Of a stretch of 34,500 nt of DNA, positions 17,901-27,165 are shown one piece after another (position 1 is the stretch's first letter; each line of letters opens with the position of its first letter). This DNA is from Magnetococcales bacterium (GTDB taxonomy: Bacteria > Pseudomonadota > Magnetococcia > Magnetococcales > UBA8363), in contig JADGCQ010000034.1 of assembly GCA_015228925.1 (NCBI GenBank), positions 1-34,500 on the forward strand, given 5' to 3'. The notes beneath the pieces are model-generated. The model saw only the letters and a program-made list of their open reading frames with translations. It was not told where the DNA came from and ran no database searches. The translations under genes and the position numbers were made by a program.

Positions 17901-18444
17901 TCAACTCCGTTTGGGAGAAGAGTTGCGGACGACGGTGAAAAGCGGCAACCGATTGGCGGCGGCACGTTTGGCGCACAGCACCATCGGTGTTGCGGGGAAT
18001 GTCGGTGCGGATAAGTTGCGTCGGGTCGCCCAGGAATTGGAAACGTTTCTGGGTGATGAAAAGGTGACGGATTGGAGTGATCAGGTCAAACAATTCGTTG
18101 CCGAACTGGATCCTATTCTTGAAGCGTTGAAGGTGTTGGAAGATCGCGCTTCGGAGGCGGATGAGTCGGAAGCACAGGATGTGGGGGGGGGGAGTATCTC
18201 CCTCGAAGGGGAAAAAGGGGAGGCGATTGCGAAGGCTTTTGTTGAAATGGGTGAATTGCTGGATGCCAATAGCATCGAGGTGGCCGATTGCATGGGGTTG
18301 CTCCATACTCTGCTTCCCGATGCCGCCTATAAAAAAAGACTCAAGGCGTTGGAAGGGGAGATTGAGGACTATAACTTTGTCAAGGCGACGGAAATTCTTA
18401 ATGAAATGGCCGAAAAACTGGGTCTGCCCATCAGCGGGAAGTAA
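14983..18444 (+). CDS. large hybrid histidine kinase, REC-REC-PAS-HisKA-HATPase-REC-REC-Hpt
   Basis: This 1153-residue cytoplasmic phosphorelay protein has no membrane helix. Domains in order (numbering from the ATG at 14983): receiver 1 (about 10-125, Asp63), receiver 2 (about 133-250, Asp183), PAS (about 262-385), dimerisation domain with [10 protein letters not shown] (His414), ATPase with RNAIKF, DTGIGI and GTGLGL (about 515-630), receiver 3 (about 651-778, Asp705), receiver 4 (about 806-925, Asp855 in [10 protein letters not shown]), then an Hpt-like domain with His998 in [13 protein letters not shown]. The Lys usually two residues after the Hpt histidine (HxLKG) is Ile. The last 80 residues are an Asp/Glu-rich linker plus a helical segment. 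Start choice is uncertain: TTG at 14962 and ATG at 15007 are alternatives, and none has a strong ribosome binding site. The next gene begins two bases after its stop, so the two proteins probably work in one relay. Confidence 0.93.
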   Translation: MAQSNPAIMEPLLVVEDSRSFASLLLGTMKQQLGHPVTLAKTFDEAVHAVKSAKSPYLLAILDLYIPGAPNGEIVDFVIKEGIPAVVLTGMYKKDLQDRIMAKGILDYFVKDNIGVIDSVIHFIRRFQKNKSVRILAVDDSRSVRSMLASFLKRYGFTVLQAEDGQHALEILEREAVQLVITDYQMPRLDGIQLLKKVRSFHSRDELAVIGLSSVADGDLSVQFIKAGANDFLVKPFENEELLCRVTQNIEIIERHHDLEKMVKRHQSVLENALDAIVTTDDHGHVIDFNPAAEKLFGYTRQEILGGLLTEFIIPPSFQDRHNLGMADYVTSIGDGNSVALRKRFEIPGKRCNGEIVDLQVALTSVQQKNELTFTAFLQDITDRKQLLRSLEETLAAAESANKAKSEFIANMSHEIRTPMNAVMGFTDLALKNELSPKIRDYLEKVEVASRSLMGIINDILDFSKIEAGQMDLDPVRFDVTDLFDRLADLFSKQVADRGLELILMPPVNYDSVLLGDVMRIEQVLINLIRNAIKFTHEGTIVVQAEVEELDEAKVQLSFLIRDTGIGIDPERLQKLFQPFVQADGSTTRKYGGTGLGLTICKRLVERMDGRIWVTSTPGQGSVFSFTVMVAYAAKNRRKKMMVSGDLFGKRVLVLDDNALLVEILPTMLERISLKAQAVRMWEEAAALLLKHNFGKDPIELLLIDGTLNGLDGATVAANILKQLRETTPPARIPKIILLTSFGEDQFKQQCKEAGIDVFLDKPVTNNRLIHAVSVAFGKERPKNERRLTKVLSQDYETADVIGGARILLVEDNVINQQVARELLERVGLMVEVANNGREALDLIERFAFDAVLMDLQMPDMDGFEATTILRNDDRFRNLPIIAMTAHALETERRKCVEIGMNGHIAKPIRPERMYGVLTKVIGPLKVLPLADHFKRDQLDLPDISGINMKDGLERLGGNAKLYFRILLRFRKDQLRLGEELRTTVKSGNRLAAARLAHSTIGVAGNVGADKLRRVAQELETFLGDEKVTDWSDQVKQFVAELDPILEALKVLEDRASEADESEAQDVGGGSISLEGEKGEAIAKAFVEMGELLDANSIEVADCMGLLHTLLPDAAYKKRLKALEGEIEDYNFVKATEILNEMAEKLGLPISGK

Positions 18445-18446
18445 TC

Positions 18447-19640
18447 ATGGGAAAATCTAAAAGTCCTGCAAGAATCCTGATCGTGGATGATCAACGCTCG
18501 AATATCGATGTCCTGAGAGATATTCTCCAGGATTATGATCGGGCGATCGCCTTGAATGGTGAGCAGGCAATCAAGGTAGTCCGGTCAAAAAAGCCGCCGG
18601 ATCTGATACTTTTGGACATCATGATGCCGGATATGGATGGTTATGAGGTGATCACAATCCTTAAGGAAGATCCTGCGACGCGCGATATTCCGGTGATTTT
18701 TGTAACGGCCAAACGGGAAATCTCGGATGAAACCAAAGGGTTGCAGTTGGGTGCGGTGGATTATATCACCAAACCGTTTAATGCCGGTATTGTCAAGCAC
18801 CGAATTGAGGTACATCTTGAACTAAAAGCGCATCGTGATCGACTAGAAGAGTTGGTCAAGGAGAGGACGGCGGAATTGGATGAAGCAAGGTGTGTGGCGG
18901 AATCTCGGAAGCGGGCGGCTGAGGAGGGTGTTCGAGCTAAAAATGAGTTTTTGGCCATCATCAGCGATGAATTACGCAATCCGCTGAACAGTATCATTGG
19001 TTTTTCCTCTTTTCTGGGAGAACCCGATCTGCCGCAGGAAGAACGGGAGCAATATTTGGGCATTGTCAATAATGCTTCTTTATCGCTGTTGAACCTGATC
19101 AATGAAATGATCGAATTGGCCAATGTGGAGGCCAATGAGGTGCAATTGCAGTGTGAACCGTTTGATCTGGGTGATCTTTTGGATGGGGTTGTCGAGGAGT
19201 TCAGGACATCAGCGCAGGCCAAAGGTTTGGATTTCCGGGTCGATTTACAGGAAGGGTTACCGACGGTTCTTAATGGGGATGCCAAACGGTTGCAACAGGT
19301 GCTACGGCATTTGTTGAAAAATGCCATCGGCTTTACCAATCAGGGTGAGGTTTCGTTGCAGGTTGAGCAACAGTCTCAGACGCCGGACGCGGAGACGATT
19401 CAGTTTAGTGTTCGGGATACTGGGGTTGGGATTCCCAAGCAACAGCAGGAATTGATTTTTGAGGAATTTACACAATTAGAAAAAGCGTTTCGTCGCGTCC
19501 ACGGGGGGCTTGGTCTTGGCTTGACCATTTGCAAAAGGTTTGTCCCATTGATGGGTGGGAGAATTTGGGTGGAGAGTGAGGAAAACAAGGGGAGTGCATT
19601 TCATTTTACCGCGAGCTTTTCCCGGCATGAGGGAGGATGA
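18447..19640 (+). CDS. response regulator with kinase-like output lacking the phospho-accepting His
   Basis: This 397-residue protein has an N-terminal receiver (about 8-125) with the acidic pair Asp14-Asp15, Asp57 and Lys109. A coiled coil (about 125-165) and a histidine-kinase-like module follow. The H-box reads IISDELRNPLN, so Asp174 stands where the His of SHELRTPLN should be (codon GAT). The ATPase lobe keeps the Asn of the N-box (Asn292), DTGVGIP (324-330) and GGLGLGL (353-359), so ATP binding is plausible. Autophosphorylation on His is not. It is probably a phosphorelay target or an allosteric partner of the giant kinase encoded just upstream (two-base gap, GGAAG before the ATG). The receiver should accept phosphate from that kinase; this is inference. 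Confidence 0.9.
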   Translation: MGKSKSPARILIVDDQRSNIDVLRDILQDYDRAIALNGEQAIKVVRSKKPPDLILLDIMMPDMDGYEVITILKEDPATRDIPVIFVTAKREISDETKGLQLGAVDYITKPFNAGIVKHRIEVHLELKAHRDRLEELVKERTAELDEARCVAESRKRAAEEGVRAKNEFLAIISDELRNPLNSIIGFSSFLGEPDLPQEEREQYLGIVNNASLSLLNLINEMIELANVEANEVQLQCEPFDLGDLLDGVVEEFRTSAQAKGLDFRVDLQEGLPTVLNGDAKRLQQVLRHLLKNAIGFTNQGEVSLQVEQQSQTPDAETIQFSVRDTGVGIPKQQQELIFEEFTQLEKAFRRVHGGLGLGLTICKRFVPLMGGRIWVESEENKGSAFHFTASFSRHEGG

Positions 19641-19665
19641 TCGTGTGCCGATTTGGAAGGAAAAC

Positions 19666-19703
19666 GGGTTGGTGGTTTTCTTTTGGACGGATTGCACCAA
19701 CCC
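19666..19703. terminator. hairpin between convergent genes
   Basis: GGGTTGGTG (19666-19674) pairs perfectly with CACCAACCC (19695-19703) across a 20-base loop. It lies between the convergent kinase-like gene and the DUF2934 gene. On the minus strand it is followed by CGTTTTCC. The T-run is weak, so function as a terminator is only probable. Confidence 0.4.
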
Positions 19704-19719
19704 CCGCGTTCCATCGGGA

Positions 19720-19911
19720 CTATTCTTTCTTTTTGGGTTGCGCGATCTTAACGCGGTCGTTGGCTGGGTTGAACCGACCGATGCCGCCGGAGATTTTCAA
19801 TTGTTGTTCGGCTTCAAACCAGTAGTCCAGGTCACGACCGTGGGGGCGATCATCCCGTTCCCACAGGGCATAGGCCATCAAGCGAATTTGTTCTTCGGTC
19901 TCTTTGTCCAT
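19720..19911 (-). CDS. DUF2934-type small protein
   Basis: The 63-residue protein begins MDKETEEQIRLMAYALWE, and the segment RDLDYWFEAEQQL follows. The ALWE and DYWFEAE pattern matches the DUF2934 family of small cytoplasmic proteins. The family's function is unknown. The ATG at 19911 has AAGGAG eight bases upstream, so the longer frame to 19974 is rejected. The C-terminus is basic and ends in KKK. It is convergent with the kinase-like gene. Its left-end hairpin may end transcription. Confidence 0.8.
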   Translation of the reverse strand: MDKETEEQIRLMAYALWERDDRPHGRDLDYWFEAEQQLKISGGIGRFNPANDRVKIAQPKKKE

Positions 19912-20070
19912 CAAGGTTTCTCCTTGTTCACTGCGGATTGCTGGGGTCGGCTGTAGACATCTGGGCCGTCCCACCCCATGCCCAGTTCAAAATCGGCTAT
20001 GACCAACTCAAGCCGGTTCCTGCATGGTAACCATTTTTCTCCACGATTGCCAGCACTGAATGCAACCACC

Positions 20071-20174
20071 CCAGGGCAATCGCATTTGAAATTGGCATGT
20101 CCAAATGCCTTGGAAAGAATAAATTATTAAAAGAAAAAAGGGGTCTGGGGGATTGCCCCCAGGGTTTTGACTTT
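20071..20174 (+). repeat. intergenic repeat, long copy A
   Basis: The right half (20124-20174) is the 51-base core, identical to the reverse complement of 1-51. The left half (20071-20106) matches 34404-34439 at 33 of 36 bases by hand count. Copies A and B therefore share a composite unit of about 100 bases, whereas copy C shares only the core. Confidence 0.85.
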
Positions 20175-20200
20175 GCTTTTCACGCGCCCCTTTTCCCGAA

Positions 20201-20331
20201 GCATTTTTCCCGTGCCTTTTCTTTTAAAGGGAAAAATGCGCAGGCGCGCGCCTTAGCGTGGTATTTTTCGCGCTTTCTGCGAAAAATACCATGCATAATG
20301 CCATGTTTTACACGCTTCACCATGGCATTAT
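20201..20331. repeat. array of three perfect stem-loops
   Basis: Three consecutive perfect inverted repeats are seen: 11-bp arms at 20201-20211 and 20229-20239 (GCATTTTTCCC), 13-bp arms at 20259-20271 and 20279-20291 (TGGTATTTTTCGC), and 11-bp arms at 20295-20305 and 20321-20331 (ATAATGCCATG). The stem sequences differ from each other. None is followed by a T-run, so they are not ordinary terminators. Confidence 0.8.
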
Positions 20332-20504
20332 ATTTGCCTTTCTTCGCAAAAACCGCGCAAGTATGGCAAACTAAGGAAACTTGGCATGGACACATGATTT
20401 TCGCCAGAGTGGGCCAGACGGGTTCCACGGGGTGAAGTGATCGATGGAATTTTGTTGACAATTAAGATATTTAATGATGACGGTACTCTAATGATAGGTC
20501 TGCT

Positions 20505-22916
20505 ATGAGTATTTGGACAAGAGTTTTTTTGCTTCAGATTGTCATGACGATAACCATCTTGGCGTCTATTTTTTTCTTTCACCATTTTGCAGATAACCTT
20601 GAAGGTCAGTTTGATCTTCTGGAATATCAAACAATTCCCACCGTGATAGAACTGGACGCGATGCATGTGGCGGAATTGGGTATCTTTGCCGCAACAAATC
20701 GCATTCTTCTGATGAGACAGATATCCGATCATCAGAAAATGACCCGTGAACCTGGAACTCATAACCGGGCAATTTCTCCCTCAGAAGTGCATGAAATATA
20801 TGAACTGCAATCCAAAATTGAAGATTTCCAGAAAGCACTCAAACGTTATGGCATATTGGTCGCGCGATATTTCCCCGATGAAACCGTTTTTCTGGATACG
20901 GCATCGGAAGAGGGAAACCGACTGATTTCCCTGAGCAATACACTGCTGGATCGCCAGGGTGTACCGGAGGGGACAGCATTCGCAAGGGAGATTGAAGAAA
21001 AGTTTGAATACGTCAAACATCAACTTGAAAATTCCATTCTGGACGCGGAAAAAAATGAATTACGAGAAATTAATGAGCATCATGAGAACCTTGAGGAGAT
21101 GATCCACTGGATTAACATTTATGCGTGGGGTGCCGGGTTTATTGTCATTGCCATCGGAGTTCTCGTCAGTTTTTTTATCTCTCGTTCCATAATCAAACCG
21201 ATCCAACATCTGGCCCGCGCAACATCACGATTGAGTCAAGGGGTTTTTGATGTTGATCTACAGACGGATCGCAGTGACGAAATTGGATCGCTCACCAAGT
21301 TGTTTCAGGAAATGGTCGAAAAAAGGGCGCGTGTTGAAGCAGCCATTCAAGAACAACTCCATTTTCTGCGTGTCCTCATGGATGCCATGCCCTATCCGGT
21401 TTTTTATAAGAATATGGAACAACGTTATATGGGATGTAATCGCAAATTTTCAGAATATGTTGGATACGACCGAGAGTATATTGAAGGAAAAATGACCTCT
21501 GACATTATCTCCAAAGCCGATGCTTTAGTCGCCGATCATACTGATTCAGAGCTTTTAGCGACCGGAGGCGTTCAGATTTATGAATCCCAACTCTCCCGAA
21601 AAGATGGTGCGATCCGAGATGTCCTCTTCCATAAGGCGACGTTTGCTTCTTCTGATGGAACTACCCTGGGTTTGGTTGGGTCGATCATTGATATTTCGGA
21701 TAAAAAGCAGGCTGAAAGGGAACTTCTGGAAGCGCGTGACAAAGCAGATTCCTCCAGCAAAGCCAAAAGTACCTTTTTAGCGACCATGAGCCATGAAATC
21801 CGTACCCCATTGAATGCCATCATCGGCTTGAATGAACACCTTTTGGAGGATGAACCCGATATCCAACGCCGTCGCTACTTGGAAATTGCGAAAGATGCCG
21901 GGGAAAATCTTCTGGCGTTGATCAGTGACATCCTTGACCTCTCTAAAATTGAAGCGGAACAATTGGATCTGGAGTCGATTGCGTTTGATCTTCCCGAACT
22001 CATCCATCAGATTGTACGGATGTTCCAGCCGCGTGCCCAGAAGAAGGGGCTTGGATTGGTTGTCCAGATGGCACCCACTATCCCCGTTTATGTGATGGGT
22101 GATCCCCAACGGTTACGTCAAATTTTTCTCAACCTTTTGGGAAATGCCATCAAATTTACCGAACACGGTGAGGTTATGGTTACCGTCGAGAGGGGTGAGG
22201 GGGAGGCGATACATTTTTTGGTTTCCGATAGTGGCATTGGTATCCCTCTGGAAAAACAGGAGGTTATTTTTCAACCTTTCATCCAGGCTGATACTTCGAC
22301 AACACGCCGTGTGGGTGGAACCGGTCTGGGTTTGAACATCTGCCAAAGATTGATCACCATGATGGGAGGTTGCATTGAGGTGAAAAGTGAGGTGGGCAAG
22401 GGGAGTCGTTTCAGATTTACGATTCAACTTCCAGAGGCGGTAGAGCAGATCGGACATGTTGAACGGATTTCTGCAAAATTGGACAACGCAGCCACCCACG
22501 TTCATCCCATCCGTATTCTATTGGCTGAGGATACCGAAGAGAACGCCATTGTCGTCAGAGCTTTTTTAAAAAGCACCCCCCATCAATTGGATGTTGTCGA
22601 GGATGGTGTCCAGGCGGTTGCTCGGATTCAATCAGGGAATTATGATCTGCTCTTGCTGGATATCGAGATGCCCATTATGGATGGATTTACCGCCGCTCGT
22701 GCGATCAGAAAATGGGAAAAAGAGCAATCCCTGAAACCGATTCCCATCGTTGCTCTGACCGCACACGCATTTCAGGAAGTCTCTGACAAGGCCATTGAGG
22801 CTGGATGCGATGCCCATATTACCAAGCCTGTGCGCAAAAAACGGCTGTTGGAAACGATCCATCATTTTGCAGCGGTGGGTGATTCGGACACTTTCGTGGC
22901 GAGGATGCATACCTGA
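20505..22916 (+). CDS. membrane hybrid sensor histidine kinase, HAMP-PAS-HisKA-HATPase-REC
   Basis: This 803-residue inner-membrane sensor kinase has a first membrane helix (about 7-27), a helical periplasmic sensor (about 28-205), a second helix (about 206-226), HAMP (about 227-280), and PAS (about 285-403). These are followed by the dimerisation domain with [10 protein letters not shown] (His430), the ATPase with GNAIKF, DSGIGI and GTGLGL (about 530-642), and a C-terminal receiver (about 669-790, Asp719, Lys774). All catalytic motifs are intact. Its TGA overlaps the ATG of the efflux adaptor (TGATG), so it is co-transcribed and translationally coupled with the RND pump. It probably senses an envelope stress or pump substrate. 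No DNA-binding regulator is adjacent; the phosphate must pass to a protein encoded elsewhere. Confidence 0.95.
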   Translation: MSIWTRVFLLQIVMTITILASIFFFHHFADNLEGQFDLLEYQTIPTVIELDAMHVAELGIFAATNRILLMRQISDHQKMTREPGTHNRAISPSEVHEIYELQSKIEDFQKALKRYGILVARYFPDETVFLDTASEEGNRLISLSNTLLDRQGVPEGTAFAREIEEKFEYVKHQLENSILDAEKNELREINEHHENLEEMIHWINIYAWGAGFIVIAIGVLVSFFISRSIIKPIQHLARATSRLSQGVFDVDLQTDRSDEIGSLTKLFQEMVEKRARVEAAIQEQLHFLRVLMDAMPYPVFYKNMEQRYMGCNRKFSEYVGYDREYIEGKMTSDIISKADALVADHTDSELLATGGVQIYESQLSRKDGAIRDVLFHKATFASSDGTTLGLVGSIIDISDKKQAERELLEARDKADSSSKAKSTFLATMSHEIRTPLNAIIGLNEHLLEDEPDIQRRRYLEIAKDAGENLLALISDILDLSKIEAEQLDLESIAFDLPELIHQIVRMFQPRAQKKGLGLVVQMAPTIPVYVMGDPQRLRQIFLNLLGNAIKFTEHGEVMVTVERGEGEAIHFLVSDSGIGIPLEKQEVIFQPFIQADTSTTRRVGGTGLGLNICQRLITMMGGCIEVKSEVGKGSRFRFTIQLPEAVEQIGHVERISAKLDNAATHVHPIRILLAEDTEENAIVVRAFLKSTPHQLDVVEDGVQAVARIQSGNYDLLLLDIEMPIMDGFTAARAIRKWEKEQSLKPIPIVALTAHAFQEVSDKAIEAGCDAHITKPVRKKRLLETIHHFAAVGDSDTFVARMHT

Positions 22917-24085
22917 TGAAAGCATTACGCATTAGGATCATGGGTTTCTTTTTCATTTTAATCGTGTCTGGATTGTTTCTGACCGCCTGTTCCCAAAGGG
23001 ATGAGACTGCCAAAAAAAAACCGGATAATCCACCCATCCCGGTAACCACCACGGCTGTGCTGCAAAAAAATATCCCTTTGACCATCCAGGCTATGGGCAA
23101 CGCCGAAAGTTGTCATACTGTGGCCATCAAGGGACAGGTGGATGGTGAAATCATGACGACCCATATCACCGATGGTCAGGAAGTTCAAAAAAACGATCCC
23201 CTATTTAATCTGGATGATCGGCGTTATCAGCAACGTTTGGCCCAGCTCAAGGCCAATCTGGAAAAAGACCTCGCTTTGCTGGAACTTGCCCGTTCCAAGG
23301 AACACCGCCAACTGCGTTTGAGCAAGGAAAATATTGCGTCCGAGGAAAATCTGTCCATTCACAGCACCAATCGCAAGGTGGCACAGGCGACCGTTGAGAC
23401 CGACAAGGGGGCCATCGCCGAAGGGGAACTGCAACTGGCCTTTACCCGTATTCAGTCTCCCATCTCCGGCGTGGCGGGACGGATCCTTATCCATACCGGC
23501 AATCTTGTCAAAGCCAACGATGCCAACCCCCTAGTCATCATCAACCAAGTCGATCCCATGTGCATTACCTTCACCGTCGCCGAACACTTTTTGGACGGTA
23601 TCCGGGAAAACCATGCCAAGGGACCGCTGACGTTGCAAGTTACCCCCAACCGCGACCTGCGTGATTCCATCCCCGCAACCCTCCTCGCCATCGACAACAC
23701 CATCGACCGGCAAACCGCTTCCATCCGCCTCAAAGCCCAGGCGGATAATCCGCAACGTCGTTTGTGGCCCGGGATGTTTGTCACTTTGACCCTAAAACTG
23801 GCTGATCGCCCCGATACCCTTGTGATCCCCACACAGGCGATCCAGACCGGACCCAAAGGGACATTCGTTTACGTCGTCACCGCAGATAAAACCGTTGCAT
23901 TGCGCCCCATCACCCTGGCCCAAGAAGACAAGGATGATGCCGTTGTCCTGACAGGGGTTACAGCCGGTGAAATTGTCGTGACCGTGGGACAATGGCGTCT
24001 CAAACCCGGCGCATTGGTAGAGATCATCCAACCCAAGGATTTGGAAAAAACGACGGACAAGAAAAAACAGGGTGAGAAACCATGA
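22916..24085 (+). CDS. RND efflux periplasmic adaptor lipoprotein
   Basis: The 389-residue membrane fusion protein joins the inner-membrane pump to an outer-membrane channel. It has a signal peptide with lipobox LTAC (Cys25). A lipoyl/barrel-sandwich segment follows (about 60-95, with VAIKGQVDGEI), then a helical hairpin (about 96-165), the return strand (RIQSPISGVAGRI, about 177-189) and a beta-barrel domain with RLWPGMFVTL. The pattern is closest to MdtA-type adaptors. The start overlaps the stop of the kinase gene, and its own stop overlaps the pump's ATG (ATGA). No outer-membrane factor gene lies nearby, so a TolC-like channel is probably shared. Substrates cannot be read from sequence. 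Confidence 0.93.
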   Translation: MKALRIRIMGFFFILIVSGLFLTACSQRDETAKKKPDNPPIPVTTTAVLQKNIPLTIQAMGNAESCHTVAIKGQVDGEIMTTHITDGQEVQKNDPLFNLDDRRYQQRLAQLKANLEKDLALLELARSKEHRQLRLSKENIASEENLSIHSTNRKVAQATVETDKGAIAEGELQLAFTRIQSPISGVAGRILIHTGNLVKANDANPLVIINQVDPMCITFTVAEHFLDGIRENHAKGPLTLQVTPNRDLRDSIPATLLAIDNTIDRQTASIRLKAQADNPQRRLWPGMFVTLTLKLADRPDTLVIPTQAIQTGPKGTFVYVVTADKTVALRPITLAQEDKDDAVVLTGVTAGEIVVTVGQWRLKPGALVEIIQPKDLEKTTDKKKQGEKP

Positions 24086-27000
24086 ATATCACCGCTTTTT
24101 TTGTCCACCGTCCCGTCACCACCGTCCTGACCATGGCGGGCCTTCTCCTTTTTGGACTCTTAAGCTACCAGCAACTCCCCGTTGCCGCCTTGCCGACGGT
24201 CGATTATCCCACGCTTCAGGTTTCCGCCTCCCTCACCGGGGCGTCTCCCGATACCATGGCAAACTCCGTCGCCCTCCCCCTGGAAAAAGAGTTTTCCACC
24301 ATCGCTGGCGTTGAAACCATGACCTCCACCTCCAGCCTGGGGTCAACGCAAATTTCCCTGCAATTTACCCTAGATCGTGACATTGACGCCGCTGCGCAGG
24401 ATGTTCAAGCCGCCATCTCTTCCGCGCAACGACGGCTACCCAACACGATGAATACACCTCCCTCATTTCGTAAAGTCAACCCCGCCGAGCAACCCATTTT
24501 TTATCTGGCCCTCACCTCGGAGACCCTTCCGCTAACCGACCTCTCCGAATTGGCCGACACCACCCTCTCCCAACGTGTTTCCGTCCTCCCTGGTGTCGCC
24601 CAGGTCCGTATCTATGGTCTGCAAAGCCCTTCCGTCAGGGTGAAACTCAATCCCAATATCATGGCGGCCAACAATCTTTCCCTGGAAGATGTGGAGCAAG
24701 CCATCCAGCAAAACAACCCCAATCTCCCCTCCGGTTTTTTGATCAGCCCCAACCGTATGGTTTCCCTAGAAACCACAAGCCGCTCCCCAACGGCAAAAAG
24801 TTATCGTTCCATCATCATTGCCCAAAACAATGGCACGCCATTGCGTTTGGATGAAATCGCCCGCGTCATCGATGGCCCCGAAAACGACCTTGCAGCCGCT
24901 TGGTTTAACAACAACCGTGGCGTTGTTTTGGCCATTCAACGCCAACCTGGATCCAATACCATCGCCGTCTCCGACGCCATTCGAGAAATCATCCCCACCC
25001 TGCGGCAACAACTTCCCGCCACCGTTTCTCTGGAAATCCTTTATGACCGTTCCGTCAGTATTCGTGAATCGGTGCATGATGTACAGCTTACCCTGTTGTT
25101 GTCTCTCGCCCTGGTGGTATTGGTCACCTACCTTTTTCTGGGTAATGCCTCCGCAACCCTCATCCCCACCTTGGCCCTGCCCCTTTCCCTGGTAGGGGTT
25201 TTTCCCCTCATGCTCTATCTCGACATGAGCATTAACATTATCTCCCTCATGGCCCTGACCCTCTCGGTGGGCTTTGTGGTGGATGATGCCATCGTCATGT
25301 TGGAAAATATTATCCGTAACATGGAAGAGGGAAAATCGGCTTGGCAGGCGACTTTGGACGGAGGACAACAAATCTCCTTTACCATCGTCTCCATGACCCT
25401 TTCCCTGGCCGCCGTTTTTATTCCGGTCCTCTTTATGGAAGGGATCTTGGGGCGACTCCTGCACGAGTTTTCCGTCGCCATCATGACCGCCGTCATCCTG
25501 TCCGGGGTGATTTCTTTGTCTTTGACACCGATGTTGTGTTCCCGTTTTTTGAAACCCCATGACATTTCCCAAGGTAATGCGATTGTCCGTGGCAGCGAAG
25601 CCGCTTTTCTCGCCCTGCGACGCGGTTATGCTTGGTCATTGGACTGGTCTCTTAAGCACCGCCGCGTGGTTCTCCTCTTGTTTTTCATCATGGTCGGCTG
25701 GTCTATCCAAGTGGGGCAGGAGATGCCCAAGGGGTTCATGCCCTCCGAGGATACCGGCCAACTGCTGTGTATTACCGAAACCGAACAGGATATCGGTTTT
25801 GACGCCATGGTGGCGCGGCAACGGCAGGTGGCCGATATTATCGGTGCCGATCCGAGTGTTGCGACCGCCATGTCCTTCATCGGCGGTGGTTCCACCCCGT
25901 CCGCCATCAACAGTGGTCGCATCTTTGTGCGCTTAAAACCGATGAAAGAACGTCCCCACGCCGATGATATTGTCAAGCGTCTGCGGCCCAAACTGGTTAA
26001 AATTCCCGGCATCAAAGCCTTTATTCAAAACCTGCCGACTATCCGTATTGGCACCCGTCTGACCAAGAGTCAATATCAATTTACCCTCCAGGGGACCGAT
26101 ACGGCTGAACTATTTACCTGGGCTGACAAACTTGAAAAAGAGTTGGGGAATTTATCGGGATTCCAGAATGTCACCTCCGACATGCAACTGGCCAAAACCC
26201 AGGCTTTGGTCGCCATCGACCGCGACAAGGCCGCCTCCTTGGGGATTACCCCGGAGCGGTTGGAAAAATCTTTATATCTGGCCTTTGGACCCAAACAGAT
26301 TTCTACCCTGTACGGCTCCAGCAATCAATTTCCCCTTCTGTTGGAATTGGATGATGCCTATAAAACCGACCCCTCCATGTTGTCTTTGATTCGGGTACGC
26401 GGTGCCAATGACACCTTGGTCCCTCTGGATGCCATTGCCAAAATTTCCAGGACTGTGGGACCGGCATCCATTTCCCACCAGGGACAAATGCCTGCCATCA
26501 CCCTTTCTTTTGATTTGACCGCAGGTATGTCTTTAAGCCAGGCGATTGCGGCCATCGAAAAAACCCGTGCCACCATGGGAATGCCATCCACCATCACCGC
26601 CAGTTTTCAGGGTTCGGCCCAGGTTTTTCAATCTTCCATGGCCGGTATGGGATGGCTGCTGGGGTTGGCGGTCTTGGTGATTTATCTGGTGTTGGGGATG
26701 CTTTACGAGAGTTTTATTCATCCTTTGACGATATTGACGGGTCTTCCGGCGGCGGCTTTGGGGGCGTTGTTGACCCTCAAACTGTTTGGCATGGAGTTGA
26801 ATTTGTACAGCTATGTAGGATTGATCATGCTCATCGGCATCGTCAAGAAAAATGCCATCATGATGATCGATTTTGCCATCGAGGCCCAGAGGGCTGGGGA
26901 AAAATCCCCGATGGAGGCGATACGTCAGGCGGGATTGATTCGATTTCGCCCCATCATGATGACCACCATGGCCGCCTTGATGGGAACGCTTCCGATTGCC

Positions 27001-27165
27001 CTGGGATGGGGGGCGGGTGGGGAGGCCCGGCAACCGTTGGGGATCGCCGTTGTCGGTGGGTTGATCCTCTCCCAATGGCTTACCCTGTACATTACCCCGG
27101 TGATTTACCTCTATATGGAAAAAATTCGCCCTTTCATCGACCCGGATGATCATGATAGACGGTAA
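24082..27165 (+). CDS. RND efflux pump, inner-membrane permease
   Basis: This 1027-residue proton-driven RND transporter is of the hydrophobe/amphiphile efflux class and of usual length. It opens with the typical FFVHRPVTTVL helix and has two large periplasmic loops (about 32-335 and 550-860). The proton-relay pair Asp401-Asp402 lies in helix 4 (GFVVDDAIVMLEN), and the helix 10 lysine in GIVKKNAIMMIDF, so it is probably active. Overall it resembles MdtB/MdtC-like pumps more than AcrB, but subfamily assignment by eye is unsafe. The single permease gene implies a homotrimer. It overlaps the adaptor by four bases. No terminator is seen before the next gene 77 bases away. Confidence 0.95.
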   Translation: MNITAFFVHRPVTTVLTMAGLLLFGLLSYQQLPVAALPTVDYPTLQVSASLTGASPDTMANSVALPLEKEFSTIAGVETMTSTSSLGSTQISLQFTLDRDIDAAAQDVQAAISSAQRRLPNTMNTPPSFRKVNPAEQPIFYLALTSETLPLTDLSELADTTLSQRVSVLPGVAQVRIYGLQSPSVRVKLNPNIMAANNLSLEDVEQAIQQNNPNLPSGFLISPNRMVSLETTSRSPTAKSYRSIIIAQNNGTPLRLDEIARVIDGPENDLAAAWFNNNRGVVLAIQRQPGSNTIAVSDAIREIIPTLRQQLPATVSLEILYDRSVSIRESVHDVQLTLLLSLALVVLVTYLFLGNASATLIPTLALPLSLVGVFPLMLYLDMSINIISLMALTLSVGFVVDDAIVMLENIIRNMEEGKSAWQATLDGGQQISFTIVSMTLSLAAVFIPVLFMEGILGRLLHEFSVAIMTAVILSGVISLSLTPMLCSRFLKPHDISQGNAIVRGSEAAFLALRRGYAWSLDWSLKHRRVVLLLFFIMVGWSIQVGQEMPKGFMPSEDTGQLLCITETEQDIGFDAMVARQRQVADIIGADPSVATAMSFIGGGSTPSAINSGRIFVRLKPMKERPHADDIVKRLRPKLVKIPGIKAFIQNLPTIRIGTRLTKSQYQFTLQGTDTAELFTWADKLEKELGNLSGFQNVTSDMQLAKTQALVAIDRDKAASLGITPERLEKSLYLAFGPKQISTLYGSSNQFPLLLELDDAYKTDPSMLSLIRVRGANDTLVPLDAIAKISRTVGPASISHQGQMPAITLSFDLTAGMSLSQAIAAIEKTRATMGMPSTITASFQGSAQVFQSSMAGMGWLLGLAVLVIYLVLGMLYESFIHPLTILTGLPAAALGALLTLKLFGMELNLYSYVGLIMLIGIVKKNAIMMIDFAIEAQRAGEKSPMEAIRQAGLIRFRPIMMTTMAALMGTLPIALGWGAGGEARQPLGIAVVGGLILSQWLTLYITPVIYLYMEKIRPFIDPDDHDRR

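Larger units (their letters stand above)
19975..20504. other. gene-free region with repeat A and three perfect hairpins
   Basis: No supported coding sequence. It holds the longer form of the intergenic repeat (20071-20174) and, right after it, an array of three perfect inverted repeats (20201-20331), then a promoter-like AT-rich stretch (20450-20500) ahead of the membrane kinase gene. Open frames across the array (112 and 93 codons) are by-products of the repeats. Confidence 0.65.

Noticed and set aside
20097-20461. 112- and 93-codon frames across the repeat and hairpin array
   Set aside because: They are translations of inverted repeats rich in Lys and Arg, with no start signals; the DNA structure explains them.
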